From Fructobacillus cardui (GTDB lineage Bacteria > Bacillota > Bacilli > Lactobacillales > Lactobacillaceae): a stretch of DNA of 64,000 bases. Each line of letters opens with the position of its first letter. Position 1 is the stretch's first letter. A model generated the notes under the pieces. The model did no database searches, was not told where the DNA came from, and was given only the letters and a program-made list of their open reading frames with translations. Both the position numbers and the translations under genes were made by a program. The DNA is taken from NCBI RefSeq assembly GCF_023218935.1, contig NZ_JAJIAL010000004.1; one strand, written 5' to 3'. Below, in pieces: positions 7,129 to 15,537 of the stretch.

Positions 7129-7740
7129 ATGCTTAGTTACAAGCGCCAAATCGAAATCCAAAACCTTGTCGAAATAGCTCACCAGAAAATCATGGGCCCG
7201 AACGTCGACAATGAAAATCTTGCTACCTATTTTAAATCAGTTGCCCTAGCCGTAATCAATGCTGATTTATCAGATTTAGCGGCCTCTGCTTACACCCTGT
7301 ATAACATGGACAAAGATCAGCCACAGATTGTCGTTGAAAATGCCTTAAACCACCGCGACTGGATTTACATGCTTGCAAAGGAACTCGGCCAACTCATTTT
7401 AGGATGGGATTACCAGGTTAACCAAGATAATCCTCAGGTGATTGAACGGGTTCGTCATGAGGCTAACCAAGTCGACGACATTGCTATTTTAGATTATCCC
7501 TTTTCGGATGGTTCCTGCTAACTCTCGACAAGCAATCCAACCGAAGCAGAAGCTGATTTATTTGCAGAATATTTCTTAGTCCCTGATGCTACAGCCCAGC
7601 CAATCCTACAAGACCTCGATTGGCAAACTTTATCCACGGCCCAATTAATCCAAAAATTCTCATTAATCTACTTTATCAATGACCACATTGCTCGCAATCG
7701 TCTAACAACTTTAATCCAGGAGGTTTCCCAAAGCAAATGA
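7129..7740 (+). pseudogene. Degenerate ImmA/IrrE-like protein with internal stop codon
   Basis: From the ATG at 7129 (GAGGAGG six bases upstream) the frame runs 130 codons to TAA at 7519-7521, then continues in the same frame for 72 more codons to TGA at 7738-7740. The part after the stop holds the ImmA/IrrE segment EADLFAEYFLVP, so the gene was once one piece of about 203 residues. The zinc motif HExxH is replaced by KELGQ in IYMLAKELGQLIL, so the protein would not be a normal metallopeptidase even if complete. Its end overlaps the start of the next gene (ATGA). Assignment to ImmA/IrrE rests on the overall pattern, not on a search. Confidence 0.7.
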
Positions 7741-8144
7741 CCCAAAGTAAGAAAAGTAAATTAAAGGAACAAATTATTACCCCAGTGGTCGTCCCCTTTG
7801 ACGACCAGACTCTGCTTGCACAAGATCAAGCGGAATCCTTGCGCAGCCACGTTATTAACAATGACACCGCTTCGGCCATCCAGGGACAGTTAGTGAAGGA
7901 ACTTAAATCAAAAGCCGCCATCCGCCGTTGGCTAATCATTTCCATTAGTCTTTACTTTGCACTAGTGACGGTCGCCATTCTAGGCATTACCATCTTTTTA
8001 GCGGACATCGTCGCCATTAAGGTGCAAAATTACCTGATTACCGCCCTCTTTACCAACCTCATCGGCCTACTGGTCATCATTTACCGCTATGCTTTCGCCG
8101 GTACTTCAAAATTCATTCATGACCTGTGGGCGTTAACCAGGTAA
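7737..8144 (+). CDS. Two-span membrane protein coupled to the ImmA-like gene
   Basis: This 135-residue protein has a cytoplasmic N-terminal half of about 63 residues rich in charged residues, then two membrane spans (about residues 65-88 and 97-118) and a short basic tail. Its ATG overlaps the TGA of the ImmA/IrrE-like gene, and AGGAGG lies upstream within that gene. The coupling implies the two products once worked together. The early stop in the upstream gene may lower its translation. I do not recognise the family. Confidence 0.7.
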   Translation: MTQSKKSKLKEQIITPVVVPFDDQTLLAQDQAESLRSHVINNDTASAIQGQLVKELKSKAAIRRWLIISISLYFALVTVAILGITIFLADIVAIKVQNYLITALFTNLIGLLVIIYRYAFAGTSKFIHDLWALTR

Positions 8145-8311
8145 GCCAATGATAAATTAGCAGTTGTCACACAACTAAAAATTACTGAAACGCTATTTTT
8201 ACGTCTAAACAGAGAACTAACAACACCAAAATGATAAATTAATTGGCCACAATCGAACGAGACAATAGCCCCTGCCCCTGATATCATACTTTCGACTTAA
8301 TCATACCCACT

Positions 8312-8342
8312 AAAAAAGATGCACGGAATATTTTCCCGTACA
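8312..8342 (-). terminator. Terminator of the PhzF gene
   Basis: On the minus strand GTACGGG pairs with TCCGTGC (with wobbles) and is followed by ATCTTTTTT. Confidence 0.7.
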
Positions 8343-8372
8343 CCTAATAAAATTGGCTTCGATGAGCTATTT

Positions 8373-9164
8373 TTAAATCGCTAAGTTCACTTCATTTTCG
8401 GAATAAAGAACTGCCTCGCCGCTTAGCTTAGTCCGCTTACCCTCATAATCGCAGTGAAGGACACCTGACCGTGGTGAAGCCTGGTAAGCAGTCAATTGGT
8501 GCTTACCTAGTCGTTCTGACCAGTATGGGGCGATATGGCAGTGACCGCTACCACAGACAGGATCTTCGTTAATCCCTAACTTAGGCGCAAATGACCGTGA
8601 TACACAATCATATTCATCATCCACGATGGCTGTAGCATGTTGGGCCATCCCATCTAATTTTTTCAGCTTTTCCATATCAGGATCTATTGCAGCAATTGCT
8701 GTTCCTTGTGGGAAAACACAGACCAAATCACGTCCAAGATAGGCAGCATCTGGTCGGGCACCGTAGGCTTCCGTCATGGCTTCCGTTACAGGAATTGCCT
8801 TCAAATCGTAAGTTGGGAAGTCCATCTCATACAGGTCACCTTTCTTTGTGACCGTCAAATCACCACTCATGGTATTGAAAGCCACTGATTGCCCATCTTT
8901 TGGAGCCGCCTTTTGAAAGACTAAGAAACCGGTAGCCAAGGTAGCGTGACCACAAAGGTCAATCTCACCGGCTGGTGAGAACCACCGTAAATCATAGTGG
9001 TTGTTATCTTTTTTAACAGCAAAAGCCGTTTCAGAAAGCTTATTTTCCATTGCAATATTTTGCATCATTTCATCACTTGGGAAATGATCAACGAAGAGGA
9101 CTGCCGCCGGATTACCTTTAAAAATCTCACTTGCAAACGCGTCGACAACATAACTTTTTACCAT
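8373..9164 (-). CDS. PhzF family isomerase/epimerase
   Basis: This 263-residue protein begins MVKSYVVDAFASEIFKGNP, the standard PhzF opening. It has the glutamate-containing loop NKLSETAF (the conserved acid used for proton transfer in PhzF), the LCGHATLAT motif and the C-terminal NEDPVCGSGHC loop. The ATG at 9164 is chosen over an upstream one because AAGGA precedes it by seven bases and all homologues start here. Family members isomerise small acids; the substrate of this one is unknown. Confidence 0.93.
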   Translation of the reverse strand: MVKSYVVDAFASEIFKGNPAAVLFVDHFPSDEMMQNIAMENKLSETAFAVKKDNNHYDLRWFSPAGEIDLCGHATLATGFLVFQKAAPKDGQSVAFNTMSGDLTVTKKGDLYEMDFPTYDLKAIPVTEAMTEAYGARPDAAYLGRDLVCVFPQGTAIAAIDPDMEKLKKLDGMAQHATAIVDDEYDCVSRSFAPKLGINEDPVCGSGHCHIAPYWSERLGKHQLTAYQASPRSGVLHCDYEGKRTKLSGEAVLYSENEVNLAI

Positions 9165-9318
9165 GGCTGCTTCCTTTCCAAACACAATTAGAATTTCTTT
9201 AATTTGCATCATTCTACCACGGCCAAATTAATTTAACAGACATCACCTCAGCTTTCTTGACATCAATTAATTATGTGTTCGGACTCCTGACATCCAAGCC
9301 TTTCTGTCACTTAACTTA

Positions 9319-9355
9319 AAAAGTGGCCCGCATATCAAATATGCGGGCCACTTTT
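9319..9355. terminator. Bidirectional terminator
   Basis: A perfect 17-base stem with a 3-base loop (arms 9319-9335 and 9339-9355) has T runs on both strands. On the minus strand it lies downstream of the XRE gene. Confidence 0.92.
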
Positions 9356-9397
9356 ATTTTGAAAATCATTTTATCCAAAAACAGATGTCAATATTTC

Positions 9398-9808
9398 TTA
9401 TTTTTTGCTTACAAACCAGCCAATCATCCCGACTAAAGCAAATAAAATCCAATAATAGCGTGCCAAAAACTCCCAACCATTGTTAATCGGCCGATATTGC
9501 CACTCGCGCCAACGGTGGTTTTCGTGCCAATCTTTGTCAGCCTCATCTTCCTCAAAAAACTTTTTGGCACGGTCTTTCACTGCGCCGGTTAACGTTGATG
9601 ATTGTTGCTGGCCAAATAGAACCTCTTCAACCGGAACCTGAAAGTAATCAGCAACTGATTGAATCTTAGCCAAATCAGGTGTGACCTCGCCAGTTTCCCA
9701 CTTTGAAATTGTTTGCCTAGTGACATACAATTCGTTTGCTAAACTTTCTTGAGATAAATTATGTTCTTTTCTTAAAGATAGTAAGTTCTCGTTAAAGGTA
9801 AATTCCAT
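9398..9808 (-). CDS. XRE family regulator with C-terminal membrane span
   Basis: This 136-residue protein has an N-terminal XRE helix-turn-helix (about residues 6-60, with LSQESLANELYVTRQTISKWETG), a charged linker, and one membrane span near the C-terminus (about residues 112-131). The start at 9808 follows GAGAGAGG. Membrane-tethered XRE regulators of this shape are common in Firmicutes; the target is unknown. No neighbouring gene is obviously co-transcribed. Confidence 0.88.
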   Translation of the reverse strand: MEFTFNENLLSLRKEHNLSQESLANELYVTRQTISKWETGEVTPDLAKIQSVADYFQVPVEEVLFGQQQSSTLTGAVKDRAKKFFEEDEADKDWHENHRWREWQYRPINNGWEFLARYYWILFALVGMIGWFVSKK

Positions 9809-9984
9809 TGCGCCTCTCTCTTTCATTTCCATTAACTTCAGTATACTAATTTACCAAGAAAGCACTAGCAAAAGCGATTAGGATTTACGCAATTTTAACG
9901 GGCATTTCGTCAATTACCAAGCGCAACCTCATATGAAAGGCTTTTGCCGTCAATTGAACATGAAAGAGTTCTTCGTGTTCATCA

Positions 9985-10015
9985 AAAAAACGCCGCCCTC
10001 AAGGTAGCGTTTTTT
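9985..10015 (-). terminator. Terminator of msrA-msrB
   Basis: AAAAAACGC and GCGTTTTTT arms enclose GCC/GGT pairs and a five-base loop. Confidence 0.85.
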
Positions 10016-10026
10016 CTTAAACTGAT

Positions 10027-10464
10027 TTAGTTAAACAGGTAAGAATACTTACCGTAGCCTTCTTTTTCCAAGTCTTCCTTTGGAACAAAGCGCAAGGCCG
10101 CAGAATTGATGCAGTAGCGCAATCCACCTTGTTCAGCTGGTCCATCATTAAAGACGTGGCCAAGGTGTGAGTCGGCTTCCCCAGAACGAACTTCCGTCCG
10201 TGTCATGCCCAAAGAATTGTCAGTTGATTCTTTCAAATCAACATCATCAATTCCCTTGGTAAAGGATGGCCAACCACAACCAGAATCATACTTGTCGGTT
10301 GATGAAAAAAGTGGTTCACCGGAAACGACATCAACAAAGATGCCGTCGTTCCACCACTGGTCGTACTTACCAGTAAAAGCACGTTCAGTAGCAGCATTTT
10401 GCGTCACATCGTACTGTTCAGGTGTTAAGCGTTGCTTTAATTCTTCTTGATCATACTTTGCCAT
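10027..10464 (-). CDS. msrB: Peptide-methionine (R)-S-oxide reductase MsrB
   Basis: This 145-residue enzyme reduces the R epimer of methionine sulfoxide. Motifs CGWPSF, the DSHLGHVF block and the catalytic RYCINSAALRF are present. It starts at the ATG at 10464, two bases after the msrA stop; a GGGGGG ribosome site sits inside the msrA 3' end. The four zinc-binding cysteines of some MsrB proteins are absent, so it is the zinc-free form. It is co-transcribed with msrA for oxidative-damage repair. Confidence 0.97.
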   Translation of the reverse strand: MAKYDQEELKQRLTPEQYDVTQNAATERAFTGKYDQWWNDGIFVDVVSGEPLFSSTDKYDSGCGWPSFTKGIDDVDLKESTDNSLGMTRTEVRSGEADSHLGHVFNDGPAEQGGLRYCINSAALRFVPKEDLEKEGYGKYSYLFN

Positions 10465-10466
10465 GA

Positions 10467-10988
10467 CTACTTGTCCCCCCAATACTTTGCTTGATAATCG
10501 TGTCGAGGGGCCATCATTGCTGCTTCACGCAATGGGTCCTTTTTATAGAAGTCTTGGTGGTATTCCTCGGCCTCATAAAATGGCTTAGCATCCTCGATTG
10601 ACGTCAAGATTGGCTTGTCGAATCGACCTGATTCGTTCAACTCCTTCTTTGACTCCTCGGCAATTTGGCGCTGCTCAGGTGAGTTAACAAAAATTATTGG
10701 GCGGTATGAATCACCACGATCAGCAAATTGTCCAGTTGCATCGGTTGGGTCAGCTACTTGCCAATAAAGTTCAACCAAATCCTTGTAAGAGAACTTGTCA
10801 GGGTCAAACCAAATCTTTACTGCTTCGGTATGTCCGGTAGTATGGGAGCAAACTTCCTCGTAGGTTGGGTTTGCCACGTGGCCACCAGTGTAGCCGGAAC
10901 GAACCTTTTCGATTCCTGGCAACGAGTCAAATGGCTCGACCATGCACCAAAAACATCCTCCAGCAAAAATTGCCGTATCTTGTGACAT
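10467..10988 (-). CDS. msrA: Peptide-methionine (S)-S-oxide reductase MsrA
   Basis: This 173-residue enzyme reduces the S epimer of methionine sulfoxide. The active-site motif GGCFWC is at residues 10-15, followed by the YTGGH and TGHTEAV blocks. A perfect-looking GGAGG is upstream of the ATG. It is the first gene of the msrA-msrB pair and has its own promoter. Confidence 0.97.
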   Translation of the reverse strand: MSQDTAIFAGGCFWCMVEPFDSLPGIEKVRSGYTGGHVANPTYEEVCSHTTGHTEAVKIWFDPDKFSYKDLVELYWQVADPTDATGQFADRGDSYRPIIFVNSPEQRQIAEESKKELNESGRFDKPILTSIEDAKPFYEAEEYHQDFYKKDPLREAAMMAPRHDYQAKYWGDK

Positions 10989-11009
10989 TGCAATTACCTC
11001 CTACATAAC

Positions 11010-11037
11010 ATTGTAAACAGTAACGAAAAATAGTCAA
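11010..11037 (-). promoter_or_regulatory. Promoter of msrA-msrB
   Basis: The minus strand reads TTGACT, 16 bases, TACAAT, ending about 22 bases upstream of the msrA start. Confidence 0.75.
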
Positions 11038-11061
11038 TGGTATAGTTGTATTTTTATAAGT

Positions 11062-11646
11062 TTAAAGTCGGTCTTCAATCCATTGCCAAACTTCATTTTT
11101 TCCTGATTTAGTAACGGAAGAGAAAAATTGGAAATCAGAATTTTCATCATCAAAATCAACTGCTTTTTTGATAATCGATTCAGATTGGTTTAATTTTCCA
11201 CGGGCAATCTTATCAGACTTAGTTGCGACCAAGAGAACCGGAATATTGTAATACGCCAGCCAATTGTACATCATGATGTCCTCTTCGCTTGGCTTATGGC
11301 GCGCATCAACCAAAGAAATCACACCACGAAGCTGCTTCCGAGAACTAATGTAGGTCTCAATCATTTGACCAAAGGCTTCACGCTTCTTTTTGGAAACCTT
11401 TGCATAGCCATAACCAGGAACGTCAACGAAGTAGAGCTTTCCCTCCACATCATAAAAGTTCAGTGTTTGAGTTTTTCCAGGCTGACCGGAAGTTCGGGCA
11501 AAATTTTTACGATTAATCAGGGTGTTCGTCAATGATGACTTGCCGACATTTGACCGACCGACCAAGGCAAATTCCGCCCGACCGTCCGTAGGATATTGGC
11601 TTGGTGAGACCGCTGACATCACCATTTCAACGTTATGAACGTCCAT
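11062..11646 (-). CDS. ysxC: Ribosome biogenesis GTPase YsxC/EngB
   Basis: This 194-residue Era-like GTPase is needed for assembly of the 50S subunit. G1 GRSNVGKSS (about residues 31-39), G3 DVPGYG and G4 TKSD are visible, and the C-terminal SSVTKSGKNEVW matches G5. It follows clpX with a two-base gap and is surely co-transcribed, the common order in Lactobacillales. Confidence 0.97.
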   Translation of the reverse strand: MDVHNVEMVMSAVSPSQYPTDGRAEFALVGRSNVGKSSLTNTLINRKNFARTSGQPGKTQTLNFYDVEGKLYFVDVPGYGYAKVSKKKREAFGQMIETYISSRKQLRGVISLVDARHKPSEEDIMMYNWLAYYNIPVLLVATKSDKIARGKLNQSESIIKKAVDFDDENSDFQFFSSVTKSGKNEVWQWIEDRL

Positions 11647-11648
11647 AC

Positions 11649-12902
11649 TTAGTCCTTTTCATCTTTCTTCAAAACCAGCTCGGGTTCCTTACCAGACGTT
11701 ACAGACGCCTTAGTGATTACAACCTTTTCAACATCATCACGACTTGGGATATCAAACATCGTATCCTTCATGACGTTTTCAATGATTGAGCGCAAACCAC
11801 GGGCACCAGTGCCTCGTTCGATGGCCAAATCAGCCATGGCAGACAAGGCAGCAGGCTGGAATTCCAACGCAACGCCATCCAAGCCGAGCAAGGCTTGGTA
11901 CTGCTTAACCAAGGCGTTCTTTGGTTGCGTCAAAATGTGGGTCAAATCCTCCACCGTTAACTCATCCAAAACCGTGATAATTGGCAAACGCCCAATAAAT
12001 TCTGGAATCAAACCAAACTTCGTCAAATCTTCCGGTTCAACATTCTTCAAAACATTTGGCTTATCCAAGGCCTTGGCCTGGTCTGATGTGCTTGAACCAA
12101 AACCGATTACTCGACTTCCCAAACGTTCCTTAATCAACGTATCCAGGCCAGCAAAGGCACCACCAACGATAAAGAGGATATTGGTGGTATCAACTTGGAT
12201 TAACTCCTGTTGTGGGTGCTTACGACCACCTTGTGGCGGCACGGAAGCAATCGTCCCTTCCAACATCTTCAGCAAAGCCTGTTGGACTCCTTCACCCGAA
12301 ACATCACGAGTAATCGAAACGTTTTCTGATTTTTTAGCAATCTTGTCAATTTCATCGACATAGATAATACCACGTTGAGCAGATTCCACATCAAAATCAG
12401 CAGCCTGCAAAAGCTTGAGCAAGATGTTTTCAACGTCTTCACCGACATAGCCAGCTTCTGTCAACGTTGTTGCATCCGCAATGGCGAACGGAACTTGCAA
12501 AATCTTTGCCAATGACTGAGCCAAATAAGTCTTTCCTGACCCAGTTGGTCCTAGCAAAGCGATGTTTGACTTTTGTAATTCAACATCCGTCGTCTTCAAA
12601 GCATTTTCGTTAACACGCTTGTAGTGGTTATAGACTGCCACCGCCAAGGTCTTCTTGGCATCTCCTTGGCCAATCACGTAATCGTTCAGATTTTCAACGA
12701 TTTCCTTTGGCGTTAGCAAAGTCAACTGCTCAGACTGCTGGTCAACTCGCATCTCTTCTTGGATGATTTGATCAGCCAATGCGATACACTCGTTACAAAT
12801 ATATAATCCATCAGGACCAGCGACTAGCTTTTTGACTTCGTCAGCATCCTTACCACAAAAAGAGCAGTGGACTGGAGTGGTTTCATTCGGTGTTTGGACC
12901 AT
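11649..12902 (-). CDS. clpX: ATP-dependent protease ATPase subunit ClpX
   Basis: This 417-residue AAA+ unfoldase feeds substrates to ClpP. The N-terminal C4 zinc finger (CSFC and CNEC, about residues 13-39) binds adaptors. Walker A GPTGSGKT (about residue 118), Walker B IIYVDEID, and the ClpP-contacting loop VIGFGS are present. GAGGGGG lies six bases upstream of the ATG. It is followed at once by ysxC. No CtsR site is seen upstream. Confidence 0.98.
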   Translation of the reverse strand: MVQTPNETTPVHCSFCGKDADEVKKLVAGPDGLYICNECIALADQIIQEEMRVDQQSEQLTLLTPKEIVENLNDYVIGQGDAKKTLAVAVYNHYKRVNENALKTTDVELQKSNIALLGPTGSGKTYLAQSLAKILQVPFAIADATTLTEAGYVGEDVENILLKLLQAADFDVESAQRGIIYVDEIDKIAKKSENVSITRDVSGEGVQQALLKMLEGTIASVPPQGGRKHPQQELIQVDTTNILFIVGGAFAGLDTLIKERLGSRVIGFGSSTSDQAKALDKPNVLKNVEPEDLTKFGLIPEFIGRLPIITVLDELTVEDLTHILTQPKNALVKQYQALLGLDGVALEFQPAALSAMADLAIERGTGARGLRSIIENVMKDTMFDIPSRDDVEKVVITKASVTSGKEPELVLKKDEKD

Positions 12903-12929
12903 AATATTCCCCCTCTATATCGTCTTTCT

Positions 12930-12953
12930 CCGGCATGAGCACTCGCCTGCCGG
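12930..12953. other. Inverted repeat in the clpX leader
   Basis: CCGGCA and TGCCGG arms are separated by 12 bases, about 30 bases before the clpX start. It lacks a T run, so it is not a terminator, and it could be an RNA structure or an operator. Confidence 0.4.
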
Positions 12954-12996
12954 CTTGTTCAAAAAGAACAGCTGCCTAAATCAGTAGGCTATGTAA

Positions 12997-13017
12997 GAAA
13001 AAAAGCCCAACCGGGCT
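12997..13017 (-). terminator. Terminator of tig
   Basis: AGCCC and GGGCT arms with loop AACC; the minus strand continues in a run of seven T. Confidence 0.85.
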
Positions 13018-13029
13018 CTTTTTCATGGC

Positions 13030-14322
13030 TTACTTCGCCTTGGCAGATGAAACAATCTTGTCAACGACTGCCTTCATAGCAATGTCGTGCTTCAACAAAT
13101 CATCTGACAATGATTGCTTAACTTGTTCTTCTGAAATATTGTATTGATCAGCCAATGACTTAACTTCGGCAGCAACTTCATCAGCGCTTGGATCAATCTT
13201 TTCGGCCTTAACAATCGCTTCCAAAACCAAGTTTGTCTTAACGCGGTTGTCAGCGCCTTCTTCAAATTGCTTGTGGAATGATTCCTGAGTTTGACCAGAA
13301 ATCTGGAAGAACATTTCTGGTGAAATGCCTTGTTGTTGCAATTGAGCCAAGTATTGTTGCATTTGACGATCAACGTCTTCGTGGATCATCTCTTCTGGCA
13401 AGTTGCCACCAACAACTTCAGCATTGTCAACTGCGGCTTGCACAGCAGCATCTTCGAAAGCATCCTTAGCTGCTTCGTCGCGTGCTTCTTGCAAGTTCTT
13501 CTTTGTCTTTTCCTTCAATTCAGCCAAAGTTTCAACGTCTTCATCAACGTCCTTGGCGAATTCATCATCCAAATCAGGCAATGACTTACGCTTGATTTCG
13601 TGAAGCTTTACTTCAAACAACGCTTCCTTACCAGCCAAGTCCTTAGCTTGATATTCTTCAGGGAAAGTAACCTTAACGTCAACATCGTCGCCGGCTACAT
13701 GACCAACCAATTGGTCCTCAAATCCTGGGATAAATGAGCCTGAGCCCAATTCCAAAGAATAATCCTTAGCTTGTCCACCATCGAAGTGGTCGCCGCCAAC
13801 AGAACCGTCAAAGTCAATGACAACAGTGTCGCCATTTTCAGCCTTTGTGCCATCTTCTTGCAAAATCAATTCGGCTTGGTTTTCTTGTTGGCGCTTGATT
13901 TCGGCATCAACTTCTTCGTCTGATACAGTGGCGTCTTGCTTTTCAACAGACAAACCAGTGTAATCACCCAACTTGATTTCAGGGGCAACGGCTACTTCGG
14001 CCTTCATTTGCCAGTCAGCACCCTTGTCCATTGAAACTGGAATGATGTCGGGGCGACCAACAACTGTGATGCCTTGTTCAGCAACAGCTGCATCATAAGC
14101 GGCTGGCAAAACGATATCCATGACGTCTTGGTACAATGCTTCTTCACCAAACTTTTGCATGAACAATGACATTGGTACCTTACCCTTACGGAAACCGGGG
14201 ACGGCAATTTGGTTCTTGTTCTTGTCAAATGCTGGCTTCAAGGCCTTTTGTACATCAGCTTGAGCAATTGAAAATTCTAGTGTACCGCGGCTTGCGTCCG
14301 CAGCAGCTGTCCATTTAGACAT
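13030..14322 (-). CDS. tig: Trigger factor
   Basis: This 430-residue ribosome-associated chaperone and prolyl isomerase has an N-terminal ribosome-binding segment with VPGFRKGKVP (about residues 41-50), a middle FKBP-type domain (about residues 160-245) and a helical C-terminal arm. The codon use is strongly biased, as expected for an abundant protein. It has its own promoter and terminator, so it is monocistronic and separate from clpX. Confidence 0.98.
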   Translation of the reverse strand: MSKWTAAADASRGTLEFSIAQADVQKALKPAFDKNKNQIAVPGFRKGKVPMSLFMQKFGEEALYQDVMDIVLPAAYDAAVAEQGITVVGRPDIIPVSMDKGADWQMKAEVAVAPEIKLGDYTGLSVEKQDATVSDEEVDAEIKRQQENQAELILQEDGTKAENGDTVVIDFDGSVGGDHFDGGQAKDYSLELGSGSFIPGFEDQLVGHVAGDDVDVKVTFPEEYQAKDLAGKEALFEVKLHEIKRKSLPDLDDEFAKDVDEDVETLAELKEKTKKNLQEARDEAAKDAFEDAAVQAAVDNAEVVGGNLPEEMIHEDVDRQMQQYLAQLQQQGISPEMFFQISGQTQESFHKQFEEGADNRVKTNLVLEAIVKAEKIDPSADEVAAEVKSLADQYNISEEQVKQSLSDDLLKHDIAMKAVVDKIVSSAKAK

Positions 14323-14352
14323 GTTAAATCCTCCAAAAATAAGTTCTATATA

Positions 14353-14381
14353 ATTTTAGACCAAATGACTGATTTTATCAA
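14353..14381 (-). promoter_or_regulatory. Promoter of tig
   Basis: The minus strand reads TTGATA, 17 bases, TAAAAT, about 30 bases before the tig start. Confidence 0.8.
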
Positions 14382-14556
14382 GGCCAGCGACCAATATGCT
14401 CATGGCGATTAGCAAGTAATAGCAATGATTGATTGCCCTTCAACCAACTTTTGCTCAAAAACTAGACCAAAAAGACTATCCATCCATATTTTTTCATACC
14501 CGTTGAACTAGCAAGCACCTACCCTCTGGCGGATTCTTCTAAATTTTTTCACATAA
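14382..14556. other. Intergenic stretch upstream of tig
   Basis: The 308 bases between tig and the next gene hold the tig promoter and the terminator of the 14.6 kb gene. In the remaining 175 bases I see no gene or obvious signal. Confidence 0.5.
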
Positions 14557-14574
14557 AAACCGCTATCGTTAGCG
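14553..14574 (-). terminator. Terminator of the hypothetical gene pair
   Basis: CGCTA and TAGCG arms (14561-14565, 14570-14574) with a tetraloop; the minus strand then runs GGTTTTTATG. Confidence 0.7.
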
Positions 14575-14630
14575 TAGCGTTCCTTTCCCATTCTTTACAC
14601 TTTTTTGACTAGACATTGATCTTCTGGCCA

Positions 14631-15137
14631 TCATAATTCGACAAATTCACCTTCATCGTCCACATCCGCATCGTCAAACACGTTCAAATCAAAGACACGA
14701 TTGAATTCTTCCATGTTGTCTGGATAATCGTTGCTACCCTCGATGGTCAAGACTTCCAATCCGTGATTGAAATAAATACGCACACTCCACTGAGTCGCAT
14801 CCATGACGCTTTCATCCACATACTTTCTCTCCCAGCTACCAACTCGAAGGTCTTTCAAGGCCCGGAAGAAATCAGTCTTAGCCATCAATCGCTCACTTTT
14901 AAAGCTTAAATCATCCGTTTCTTCCGTCCCCATTTTGACAAAATAACTAGAAGCGATGAGGTCATCCCCAACTACAGTAAAGGTATCATTCTGCTGTCCC
15001 CACATGTAGTCACCAGTTATAACCTCCATCTTGTCGATCGTCTCAATTTTATGATTAAAGCCAGCTTCACGCAGGTCAGTTTCCATTAGAGGATAGGATC
15101 CACCATGAAAAATTAGTTCCGCCTTTTTCTCAATCAA
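14631..15137 (-). CDS. Hypothetical soluble acidic protein
   Basis: This 168-residue protein has no signal peptide or membrane span and a very acidic C-terminus (FDDADVDDEGEF). I do not recognise the family. The only plausible start is a TTG directly after the TAA of the previous gene (TAATTG), so it probably depends on translational coupling. It forms a pair with the 63-residue gene upstream and is followed by a terminator. Confidence 0.68.
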   Translation of the reverse strand: MIEKKAELIFHGGSYPLMETDLREAGFNHKIETIDKMEVITGDYMWGQQNDTFTVVGDDLIASSYFVKMGTEETDDLSFKSERLMAKTDFFRALKDLRVGSWERKYVDESVMDATQWSVRIYFNHGLEVLTIEGSNDYPDNMEEFNRVFDLNVFDDADVDDEGEFVEL

Positions 15138-15329
15138 TTATTCATAAACCTGGTCTGATTCCATTATTTGCCCGTCAGTCCGTAATAGCTCCTTTGGTGC
15201 AAAGCCCACAAGACTCCGGCGTGATTGACGCATTTTTTGCCAGTAATCTTGAATTTCTTCAATTTCACCAACCAAGTCATCGTTTTCATGACGATGGTTA
15301 TATTCATGAAAAAAGTCTTCTACTCTCAT
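15138..15329 (-). CDS. Hypothetical small protein, first gene of a pair
   Basis: This 63-residue hydrophilic protein is rich in His, Glu and Arg (FFHEYNHRHENDDLVGEIEEIQDYWQKM). No domain is recognised. It abuts the following gene and looks like the lead gene of a two-gene unit of unknown role. A short GGGAG-type ribosome site precedes the ATG. Confidence 0.62.
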   Translation of the reverse strand: MRVEDFFHEYNHRHENDDLVGEIEEIQDYWQKMRQSRRSLVGFAPKELLRTDGQIMESDQVYE

Positions 15330-15447
15330 CTCTCTAACTCCCCTAACTCTCTAACTTGAATTAGATTCATTATATGAAAATCAAAAAACGACTCTTTTAT
15401 TTTTTACATGCAAAGCGGTTACATTTTAAAGACAATTATTATTGGCC

Positions 15448-15478
15448 AAAATAAAAAGCCAGACAAAAGTCTGACTTT
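15448..15478 (-). terminator. Terminator of pepV
   Basis: Arms at 15455-15464 and 15469-15478 pair with one wobble; the minus strand continues in TTTTTATTTT. Confidence 0.82.
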
Positions 15479-15537
15479 GATGAGTGACTCCCTAAAAGAT
15501 GTTTTAACTTTCAGAGTGTGCATCGCTTTACTGATTT

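Noticed and set aside
11713..12363. A 216-codon plus-strand frame inside clpX
   Set aside because: It is the antisense of clpX and has no start signals; clpX is certain.
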